This document shows, in pieces, positions 44,213 through 53,371 of a stretch of DNA of 64,000 nt. This DNA comes from Chrysoperla carnea (taxonomy: Eukaryota; Arthropoda; Insecta; Neuroptera; Chrysopidae). Position 1 is the first letter of the stretch; each line of letters starts with the position of its first letter. Location of the stretch: assembly GCF_905475395.1 (NCBI RefSeq), contig NC_058342.1, positions 15,782,640 to 15,846,639 on the forward strand, read 5' to 3'. The translations under genes were made by a program, and so were the position numbers. Below the pieces are notes generated by a model, which did not search any database, was not told where the DNA came from, and saw only the letters and a list, made by a program, of their open reading frames with translations.

Positions 44213-45492
44213 TTCGAAAATTTTGAACAGTAAGTTGGATTTGAATGCGGTTTTCAGCATTCGATTCGTTAGAGCGTCAAGAAATTTTGTGACCTAAATT
44301 GATTTATAAGAAATTAAAAATATGCAATTTGCATAAATAATATGCATTAAATTATCCGTCAATATACTAAATTCATAATTCGGTTAATAGTGATGAAAAT
44401 AATTCCAAATTTGTTACTCAGGAGTTTTTGGAGTCGCTGAACACGTCAAAATTGTTATCCGCGATACCTGGTCCCCTGGGTAAACGGGTAACGAATATCG
44501 CAACTGAATCGGGCACCAGGTACCTGATTCCCGGGGTACCGGACGTACTCTGGGCAGGACGTTCCTTGGAGATCAATTCTGTCACGATATTCGCTCTCAG
44601 CTACCCCAAAAATCCTCGAGGAACGATTTTGGACTGATTATATAACAAATTTTCCGAAAAACTCTAGGAGTTGACGAGGATACCGTTTACATTGGGCACT
44701 AGGTACCTCGGAGACCAATTCTGTCGCGATATTCGTTCTCAGCAACCCCAAAAACTCTCGAGTAGCGATTTTGGACCGATAATATAACAAATTTTCCGAA
44801 AACTTCAGGAGATGATGGGGATACTGTTTACTCAGGGGACCAGGTATCTTGGAGACCAATTCTGATGTATTTAGCAACCCCAAAAGATCCCGGGTAAGAA
44901 GTTGGGAATCATTTTCACCACTATTAACCGAATTGTGAATTTAGTATAATAATATGTAATACGGATAATTTAAAATACAATTATAATAAGTGAAAACAAA
45001 CAATTGACTGAGTTAACTGTTGAAATACCATGTATAGACAGTGTTCATTACTCTGTCACATTATACATACATACATGTCACACATATATAACTGTTATTC
45101 CCATATAATACATACTATACAATTTGCGCATAATTTGCCCTCTCACGGGTAAACAGTAATGTTTACGAAAAAATGTTTCAAGCAAAAGTTGTTTATTTTT
45201 TATGAGGAACCGACAATTGACAACCGGAAATGGACTAATAAGGTGATTTTATGAACACCTATGCCAAAATTTTGTTCATAGTAGCAATATTTTTAAGCGT
45301 TACAAACTTGGGACTAAACTTAGTATACCTTGGTATATTTCATATACATGGTATAAAATGCATATTATTTATGCAAATTGCATATTTTTAATTTCTTCTA
45401 AATCAATTTAGGTCACAAAATTTCGTGGCGCTCTAACGAATCGAATGCCGAAAACTGTATTTAAATCCGACTTACTGTTCAAATTTTTCGAA
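44213..45492. mobile_element. Foldback element K, copy 1, with R copy 7 inside
   Basis: Left: ttcgaaaattttgaacagta, cattcgattcgttagagcg, gtgacctaaattgattta and atatgcaatttgcataaata. Right: the same blocks inverted, ending ctgttcaaatttttcgaa. The interior (44420-44900) has about three diverged repeats of ccccaaaaactc and gattttggaccgat. R copy 7 splits the right arm. Confidence 0.72.
44990..45357 (+). repeat. R element, copy 7 (internally deleted)
   Basis: It has standard ends; the part between ttatgaggaac and caaccggaaatgg is missing. Its borders can be set by comparison with the intact left arm of foldback K. Confidence 0.7.
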
Positions 45493-45955
45493 CTTCATTG
45501 CTTTTTTTCTGTGACTATATTATAATAATGTTACTGCGTACTATTTTCAAAATATTATTATCATTTTGAATATTATTATGATTATGATTATTATAAACAG
45601 CTGTTTTAATAGTAGGCAAAAGTTTATTATTTTAAATGCTACAAGTTTATTAATAGAAATATTATGTTTTTCCTTTTCTTATTAAAATATCAATAAATAG
45701 TTATTTTTACTGGTCAATGGTTCATAATTTTGTATTTTGATGATGAATTTAGACAAAAAGTAATCATAAAATTTTTCGAAATCTAGCTTAATTTTCGAAA
45801 TACCGAAGACTGAATAATTGAACTGAAAATTTCAATCTTCTATTTTTTTAAAAATAAAACCTCGATAAATTTTAATGTTATACCTTTCGTCCAATTCATT
45901 CAGATAGGATGCACTCCCTACTTATACAAGCAACACACAGCTTGAATTTACTTTC

Positions 45956-46695
45956 CATGGACACTATACAAGGATACTCAACTCAAATGAGAGAATTAAC
46001 AAAATTTCTCAACGAAATAACAGAAATTATAACATCGCTGATGTTCCTTTTGCACCACAAAGTGCATTGCACGAAATAAATACGAACACATACGAACAAA
46101 ATCTCTATATATTATAAATGCGAAAGTAAGCACGTTTGTTTGTTTGAATGATTTTTAATGAAACTGTACAATAATATAGCTCATACTTCAGAATAACGCA
46201 TGAGATATAATTTATAAACATATATTGATAAAAAAAAAAAAAAATTAATTTAATTTCACATTACCATAAATTACAGATTTCTGTAAAAGTAGTCATTTGA
46301 TATTACCATAAATTACAGATTTCTGTAAAAGTAGTCAATATAAAATATTTCACGGCCATCTTTTCTGATATACTCAATGAATAATTACGACTATTATACA
46401 TTTAAAAAAATAGAAAACCATACATATATTTTATCTGTGTAAAACAATCCTTACCATTATTTTGAGTGTTAAAGAAAGGGGATAAGCGAGAGGAATCTTT
46501 ATCAATCTTTACTTTTAAACCCAGCGAAACGGGTGGGTATCAATCTAGTTCTACATACATGCTTCATATTTTTAAAATCAAACTTGCGCCTTACTCTCAT
46601 TCTTGTATCACGGTGCAAAAGGAACACAACTGCTATCTTTTTTTTTGACAGATATTTGGTTACATGGAGTTGAGTGTCCTTGTATAGTGACCATG
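45956..46695. mobile_element. TIR element with CATGG…CACTATACAAGGA ends
   Basis: catggacactatacaaggat, then actcaactc, at left is matched inverted by gagttgagtgtccttgtata and gtgaccatg at right: about 28 bases with three differences. No transposase ORF. Confidence 0.6.
46264..46336. repeat. ~40-bp direct tandem duplication
   Basis: attaccataaattacagatt followed by tctgtaaaagtagtca occurs twice in succession without a difference. Confidence 0.85.
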
Positions 46696-46834
46696 ATACT
46701 TTCGATGGCAACTTAAGTGTAGTCTTTTTCTAAGAATCTTCTTTAAATCAGAACAAGACATTGACTTCTGTATAAAACCTCGAACACAAAGTACCCAAAA
46801 AGTAGTTAGAGAATCAACTCAAATTTTGCAAAAA

Positions 46835-47410
46835 TTAGATCCCTCACGGGAAAACAATGATATTTATGAAAAATGTTTCAGGCAAAACTTGTTAATTTTT
46901 TTAAAAGAACATTTTTTAGATTTGGAGAAAATGTACAATAAATTTTTGTCCTAATTTGTGCCCTCATGGGTAAACAGTGACGTTTACGAGAAAATGTTTC
47001 AAACAAAAGTTGTTTATTTTGTTATAATGAGCATTTTTATACCATGTATATAAAATATACCAAGGTATACTAAGTTTAGTCCCAAGTTTGTAGCGCTTAA
47101 AAATATTGATGCTATGAACAAAGTTTTGGTATAGGTGTTCATAAAATCTCCTAATTAGTCCATTTCCGGTTGTCTGTCTGTCTGTCTGTCGTCTGCCCGT
47201 CTGTCATCACGATAGCTCGAAAACGAAAAGTGATATGAAGCTGAAGTTCTTAAAGCGTGCTCAGAACGTAAAAAGTGAGGCCGAGTTTGTAAATGAGCAA
47301 CATAGGTCAATTGAGTCTTCGTATCATCGATATTTCTAAGCGTTACAAACTTGGGACTGAAAGTAGTATACCTTGATAAATATTTCATATATAACAGGGT
47401 ATAATAATTT
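46835..47410. repeat. Rearranged cluster of R element pieces (copy 8)
   Basis: In order: two + strand middle pieces (each with cgggaaaacaatgat / tgggtaaacagtgac and caggcaaaact/caaacaaaagttgtt), a - strand piece from the right end to the middle (47035-47320), and a + strand right end (47325-47405). It lies upstream of the zinc-finger gene. Confidence 0.62.
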
Positions 47411-47771
47411 TTAGTTAAAAGTTCTCCGTTCAACAAAAATTTTTTTTTTATTGATTTAATTAAATATATGTTTTATGACGCCATTAATTCTCTTGGGTGC
47501 TATGGCACTATACTAGCAGTCCAGTCCCAAACGAACAAAGTTCTCACCAGTAATAATATTCGCAGTACATATCGGACTCTTTGTCTATTTGACAATGTAG
47601 CAAAAATGGCGAATGATCTTACCTACATTTGTAGAGCTCTAATACCGAGCAATAAGATTTACAATATCACAAGCATATCGCTTAAAGGGCTAAACGCAGA
47701 CATTTAAAATGTTGAAGTTAGTATTTTTTTTAATGCTTTATAAATTAATAATTATTTAAATTGAAAAGAAA

Positions 47772-48350
47772 ATGGCAAATAATTCAATCAATAAAGAAAA
47801 TATAAAAGTTGAAAAACAAGTAAATACAGAATTATTTAATATTAAAGAAGAAATATTAGATGAGAATATTAAACTAGAAGATGGAAAAATTAAAAATGAA
47901 ATTCTAGAAGACAGTGTTACAATCGAACAAGGACGAATTAAAAATGAAATATTAGAAGAATTGGATGTTAGTGTGAATCCTGAAATAATTTATGTGAAGC
48001 AAGAAAATTTGTCTACAATTAATTGTGAAAACGAATTAAATACAGAATTTATTATAAAAGACGAAATATTCGATGTAAGTGTTTTAGAATCACAACAAGT
48101 TATCGCCGGAGAAAAGACATTTTCATGTGATAGTTTTGGGAATAGATTTAGTAATAAAAGAATTTTAAGCTATCATAAACTACTTAAAAAGACAAAGTTT
48201 GGGAGAAATTCTTTAACATGTGAAGTTTGTGATAAAACATTTACTAGAAAATATAATTTAATGAAGCACAAACGAATTCACTCTGGAGAAAAACCATATT
48301 CATGTGATATTTGTGAAAGGAGATTTAGTATTCGAAGGTATTTGAGGTAG
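47772..48350 (+). CDS. Readable N-terminal part of the zinc-finger gene
   Basis: This 192-residue frame could still make a short protein with one or two fingers. Residues 11-98 contain seven ψKxE motifs (IKVE, IKEE, IKLE, IKNE twice, VKQE, IKDE), the consensus for SUMO attachment. Two of them lie in a ~16-residue internal repeat, (D/Q)G(K/R)IKNEILE(D/E). Coding-type conservation of this low-complexity part cannot be judged from one sequence. Confidence 0.6.
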   Translation: MANNSINKENIKVEKQVNTELFNIKEEILDENIKLEDGKIKNEILEDSVTIEQGRIKNEILEELDVSVNPEIIYVKQENLSTINCENELNTEFIIKDEIFDVSVLESQQVIAGEKTFSCDSFGNRFSNKRILSYHKLLKKTKFGRNSLTCEVCDKTFTRKYNLMKHKRIHSGEKPYSCDICERRFSIRRYLR

Positions 48351-48364
48351 TTGATCATAAATGA

Positions 48365-49225
48365 ACTCACTCTGGAGAAAAACCGTTTTCATGTGATATT
48401 TGTGAGAGAAAATTCAAGACTCAAAGGTATTTATCTGAGCATAAACGCATTCACTCTGGAGAAAAACCATTTTCTTGTAAAATTTGTGGAAAAACATTTT
48501 CTCAGCAAGGCAGTTTAATTATCCATAAACGAACACACCCTAGAGAAAAACCATTTTCGTGTGATATTTGTGACAAAACATTTGTTTATCGAAGCAGTTT
48601 AGTTGATCATAAACGAATTCATAGCGGAGAAAAATTATTTCGGTGTGATATTTGTGATAGAAAATTTACTAATCCTAGTCATTTAATTTCACATAAACGA
48701 ACTCATTCTGGAGTAAAACCATATCCATGCAACTTTTGTGATAAAACATTCTCTCAGCCAAGCTCTTTAATTGTACATAAGCGAATCCATTCTGGAGAAA
48801 AACGATTTTCATGTGAAGTTTGTGAAAAATCATTTCGACATAAAAGTAATTTAATTACACATGCACGAATTCATAGTGGCGAAAAACCATTTTCTTGTGA
48901 AATTTGTAATAAAACATTTAATAGGCAAAATAACTTAACTACACATAAACGGACTCATGCTGGAGAAAAACCATTTTCATGTGAAATTTGTGATAAAACA
49001 TTTGCTCAGTCAAGCTCTCTAATTGTACATAAACAAATCCATTCTGGAGAAAAACGATTTTCATGTGAAGTTTGTGAAAAATCATTTAAAGTCAAGTATT
49101 ATTTAGATTGTCATAAACAGACGCACAGTAAAGAAAGGCCATTTTCCTGTGATATTTGTGGAAAATCATTTAAACAAAAAAATTGTGTATATGTGCATAA
49201 ACGATTGCACAAAGATGGGAAATGA
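48365..49225 (+). pseudogene. Ten-finger C2H2 array in the shifted frame
   Basis: The fingers begin CDICERKF, CKICGKTF, CDICDKTF, CDICDRKF, CNFCDKTF, CEVCEKSF, CEICNKTF, CEICDKTF, CEVCEKSF and CDICGKSF; each ends H(K/A)x.H. Every finger keeps both Cys and both His. The frame contains no ATG, so it cannot be translated on its own and is missed by ATG-based ORF searches. It ends HKDGK-TGA. Confidence 0.85.
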
Positions 49226-49234
49226 ATCCAATCA

Positions 49235-50402
49235 TTTTTTTGTACCTCAACCTATCGGGTCGTTTTTTTTTTTTAAATGATCAAGAAGGTCCATATATTA
49301 AAACGTACATGTAACTTCTTGCCGCTAGAAAGTCTGGTCATTGCTATGGGCCAAATAGGCCAATCATTAGAATCCATTTATGAGGTGATTTTTAAAAATT
49401 TTAAAACCTTGAAATATGGGTCAGAAACGTATACTCGGAGGCTTTCGGAGTTGCTGATCACTATTCCGAAATCAGAATTTCGATATAATTCCCCTCTCTT
49501 GGGTAATTAATCTCGCTGGTTCAAAATTTCAATAGTCTGTAAATATTCGTCAAAATCGGCCAAAAAAGTATACTCGGGAGTTTTTGGGGTCACTGATCAC
49601 GATTCCAAAGTTAGAATGGAATTAAATTCCCCCTCTTGGGATTAGCCGATCTTCTGAAATTTAATAAACCCTCGATAAAAGAACTTAAACAACTTTTAAA
49701 CGGCTGAACAAATTTTCATGTAGCTCACAGTTTTTTAATGTACACGTCATGCCTTTTATTTGATAGCAAATCGATCGTTCATCCCCACTTCCACGACCTC
49801 CCGTCATATCACATTACGTTGGGGTTACATTTTGTAATGTTTACGTCACGGTCTTTAATTTGATACCCCAATTGGGTATATTTGGAAATATATGGGGATG
49901 AAAATTGGGGGGGGGGAGTATATCCACATTCTGCCTTCAGAATCTTGATCAACAACCCCAAAAATTCCCGATTATACTTTTTTGGTCTATTTTTGTGAAT
50001 ATATACAGAATATTTCTGTGTTAGACCAGCGAGTGACAAATAACCCCAGGAGGGGAGAGTATATGCCCATTCTAAATTCGGAATCGTGATCAGTGATCAA
50101 AAAAACTCTCGGGTAAATTTTTTTGGTCCATTTTGTTGAATATTACAGAATATTCCAATTTTGGACCAGCAGGAGTAATTCTGACTTCGGAATAGTGATC
50201 AGCGACCCCGAAAACCCCCGAATATACGTTTCTGGCCCATATTTTCAAGGTTTTAAAATTTTCAAAAATGGAGTATAATAATGGGCTTATATAACAATGG
50301 CCAAACTTTATAGCGGCAAGAAGTTAAATGTAGATTTTGATATAAGGACTTTTCTGAACATTTAAAAAAAAACTGGCCCGATAGGTTGAGGTACAAAAAA
50401 AT
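49235..50402. mobile_element. Foldback element K-like, 1.17 kb
   Basis: Left end tttttttgtacctcaaccta then tcggg; right end cccgataggttgaggtac then aaaaaaa. Mirrored blocks inside are aacttcttgccgcta, ggccattgttat-like and ccttgaaaatatgggcc-like. The interior repeats phrases such as ctgatcacgattccgaa and aaaaactctcggg, as foldback K does. It begins about nine bases after the zinc-finger stop codon. Confidence 0.74.
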
Positions 50403-50567
50403 TCTTCATTTTATACTTTTTTCATCCAGCATGATTCGTCTACGTTTAGTTTAGAAACATTAATATTATAATTTTTATATTTATTATTCAAATAAATATT
50501 TGTATGTTAGTAAACAAAATCTTTATTTTACAAAAAAAAAAATCCTTTATTCATGCATTCAATGAAG

Positions 50568-51425
50568 TGTTGTTAGTCCCGGCAAAATCCATAATTGGGC
50601 ATGATGAATTTTCGCATGGAAAATTTTTGCAGAATTCCGTTTAAAACATGCTCATTAACCTAAAAGTGCAGGTTGTCGGTGGGTAACCAGATAGAATATT
50701 ATTTATACTAACTTCATTTAATCAAATAAGTAATGTTGACCGACTCGCTTTGGAAATTTTTTTATTTGTAGTGTAAAGCTTACTCAACAACATCTTGCAA
50801 AATATTTTGGCCTAATCGCTTTTTAAGTGCTTGATTGTTAATTGTTAAGACAGAGGGTGAAAAACCACCCAACAATAACGATTTTCTGTTCTATACATGC
50901 TAAAAGATGGGATTTTCATCAATCGACTCGAAATAAAGTCAAATTAAAAGAAAAGTTCGAAAATTTTTTTTTTCAACTCCCAGGAAATTGCTAAAATGGT
51001 TTTTCCGATTTTCCGAGGGTTGTGCTGGGAAAATTGAAATTTTTTGAACTTTTCTGTTAAATTTGACTTTATTTCAATGCAATTAGGCCAAAAAGTTTTG
51101 AGGGATGTTGTTGAGTAAGCTTTACACTACAAATAAAAATTGTATCCTCGTTAAAAATCTGATTTTTTGATAGTTGAGGGATGAAAATCGTAAAAATCCC
51201 GATTTTTCAAATTTAACGAGGACTTGGAGAAAAATGTCTAAGAATATTTTTTGTTTATTTGGACCCTTATTATATGATTAAAAAAAATTTCGGAAGCGAT
51301 TGGATCAATATTATTTATTTGTTTAAAAAAATTAGTTAAAACAATATTCTACCGGGTTACTCACCGGCAAACTGCACTTTTACGTTCAGGAGCATATTTT
51401 AACGGGATCCTGCAAAAATTAAGCC
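50568..51425. mobile_element. Foldback element H, copy 2 (uninterrupted)
   Basis: Inverted arms run through cataattgggcatgatga-like, aaaagtgcaggttgtcggt, tagaatattatttatactaa, the tttgtagtgtaaagcttact block and cgaaataaagtcaaatt. It lacks the R insertion found in copy 1. Confidence 0.7.
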
Positions 51426-51429
51426 TGCT

Positions 51430-51533
51430 TACTATCTTTCTTTACTTGACGTAAAAAAAACAAAAGATTGTGTAATCAATATTGTCTATACATGGTATTT
51501 CAACAATTAACTCAGTCAATTTGTTTTAATTAT
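51430..51533 (-). repeat. R element fragment (copy 9)
   Basis: Left-end piece only: inverted ttgactgagttaattgttga, aataccatgtatagaca, then the acgtcaagtaaagaaag variant. Confidence 0.6.
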
Positions 51534-51574
51534 AATCCAATAAGTATACCTTAAAGAGCGCCAAATGCATGACT

Positions 51575-51630
51575 CACCCGGAGCGCTTAGATGGCTAAGG
51601 CCGACTTTATGTTCGAGTATCGAATCATAA
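51575..51630 (+). repeat. tRNA-like sequence (possible SINE fragment)
   Basis: agatggctaaggccgacttt resembles an A box and gttcgagtatcgaatc a B box. No cloverleaf with an acceptor stem can be drawn, so it is not called a tRNA gene. Confidence 0.35.
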
Positions 51631-52109
51631 TTAAAAAGTTCATGTCCTGTTTCCAATTGTTGTTGTGAAAAAGCTGTTCCCCGTTATTTACTAGATCTGT
51701 GCTACGGCAATCTGTTTTGTGTTGTAACCGTTTAAGGAGCCATTGACGAGTTTGAACAACATAAATTTTCGAACATACACACAGAATTGTGAAAAGAATT
51801 TAGTTTTATTAAATTGGAAAATACTAATCTTATGTTTTTTTTTTGAAAAGCAATGATTTAATTAATAAGATAACTCAATTAAGGGACAATTTTTCTTACA
51901 ATACATAAGTTTTTGATTCGGAAACTAGAAAGTAGAAGCTTTTGATTGTGAACTGTTAATTTTTTTTGTAGCAACATAGCTGTGGAATTTTGGAAAAATT
52001 TGAATGTCAATTTTTAGGAGCATTGTCATGGCATATCCAGCCATGGGGCCTGCCACCCCCAAATATATCCAATTATAAAATTTCATGTAGATATATAAAC
52101 CATGCCTTG

Positions 52110-52800
52110 AATTTTTTTGTTCTGGCAGTGCCGTTTTTTATTCGTGAAATTATTAATTTTTCGCTCAATTACTTTATGAAAAAATAGGGGTGGTCTGCTT
52201 TATATTAAGTTAGCAGACCACTTAGCAGAGTTCCTCATTTTTTTATATTGGTAATTTACCGTTTTTTATTCGTGGAATTTTTAATTTTTGTGCTTAATTA
52301 CTTTTCAAGAAAATCAGGGTGGTTTTTCAAGAAACACTTTATAATATATAATTAGCGAACCAACTCCTGAAAATTCTTTAATAAGAAGAATTTCATTTTA
52401 ATTTTATCATTATATTTCTGAGGAAAAAATTACAGTTATAAACACGTCAACTCTTTTCAACAAATAAATTTTTATGTCTTTCAGCGCCAAACGATTTTAA
52501 GCATGCCAACATCTGAGGTAATTGGCTAAGCCCCATTTTTTCGAAAAGTAATTGAGCGAAAAAATTAAAAATTTTACGAACAATTTACGAATAAAAACCG
52601 GCAAATTTCCATTACAAAAAAAGTTGGAAAATTCAAAAAGAGGTCCGCTAACTTAATATTAAGTTAGCGGGCCACCCCCATTTGTTTTAAAATAATTGAG
52701 CGAAAAAAAAATTTCACGAATAATTTTCGAATACAAAAGGGCAAATTCACAGTATGGATTCGTTGAAAAATTCGAAAAGTGATCCGCTAACTTAATATAA
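52110..52800. mobile_element. Foldback element G, copy 2 (cluster)
   Basis: Several alternating direct and inverted pieces share ttttttattcgtgaaatt, attgagcgaaaaaatt and ccgctaacttaatattaag. A perfect 26-bp palindrome built on CCGCTAACTTAAT is at 52645-52670. Confidence 0.66.
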
Positions 52801-52849
52801 ATGTAATATTCCGTGTTTTTTATACTTTTTCTATTGTGCAAAGAAAAAA

Positions 52850-53050
52850 TACTTGGAATAAAAGTTAACCAGAAAATTTCCCACCGTATATTGAAAAAAA
52901 ATTGTGGAGAATCATTAATTTTTCTGAAATCGTCCTCTTTCTTTTCTGCTCATAATTTTAATTCTACAGGTAAAAATCTAAAAATTGGCATAGGTGGGTA
53001 TCATTTCTGTAGCCAAAACTTCACCTAACGTGATGTCGGACTAGTATAAA
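52850..53050. repeat. Dispersed repeat related to 38770-39060
   Basis: Partner of the entry at 38770. It lies just beyond the 3' end of RpL22. Confidence 0.42.
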
Positions 53051-53203
53051 AAAAATGCTTTGTTTTTTACTTAAGTACCTCAGACGCATGTCGCCCCCCT
53101 TAAAAAAAGAAATAAAAAATAAAATTCTTAAATATATATTCTTATATTTTCATTATAAAAATTGAATGTACATAAGATGTTTTTTGTACATAAATTGTAT
53201 AAT

Positions 53204-53371
53204 TTATTCGTTATCATCATCAGTATCATCGTCTTGTTGTGAGTTGATCTGGAAGTATCTTAATTCATAGGTATCTTTACCAGCAGCAACTACACGTAAC
53301 CAATCACGTAGATTATTCTTTTTTAAATATTTCTTTGTTAAATATTTAAGGTAACGTTTACTGAATGGAAC
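53204..53371 (-). CDS. RpL22: RpL22 exon 3
   Basis: After the acceptor gttgcag: [14 protein letters not shown] to DDDNE and TAA. An AATAAA overlaps the stop codon (GAATAAAT). Confidence 0.96.
   Translation of the reverse strand, partial: VPFSKRYLKYLTKKYLKKNNLRDWLRVVAAGKDTYELRYFQINSQQDDDTDDDNE

Larger units (their letters stand above)
47772..49225 (+). pseudogene. C2H2 zinc-finger gene with frameshift and stop
   Basis: The first part (47772-48350, 192 codons from a clear ATG) has a ~110-residue acidic N-terminus, a degenerate finger (residues 119-140, CDSFGNRF…, second Cys missing), one full finger at 150-170 (CEVC…HKRIH) and the start of another (179-192). There TAT TTG is followed by 11 bases instead of 6, a 5-base AGGTA duplication, which gives TAG. 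In the frame so shifted, a CGA codon has become TGA at 48362-48364. From 48365 to 49225 the frame is open, with ten complete fingers joined by SGEKPF-type linkers. No ZAD or BTB domain is present. Such proteins normally bind DNA in the nucleus. Both lesions would have to be errors for the gene to work. Confidence 0.85.

Noticed and set aside
47468-47707. 79-residue ORF just upstream of the zinc-finger gene
   Set aside because: Reasonable composition but no motif, and its end does not connect in frame to the zinc-finger gene; it could be part of a 5' UTR.
48347-48420. Intron that would skip the zinc-finger lesions
   Set aside because: gtagtt is a weak donor and there is no pyrimidine-rich acceptor within reach; splicing would also have to keep finger spacing.
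51575-51630. tRNA gene
   Set aside because: A- and B-box-like words are present but no acceptor or anticodon stem can be formed.
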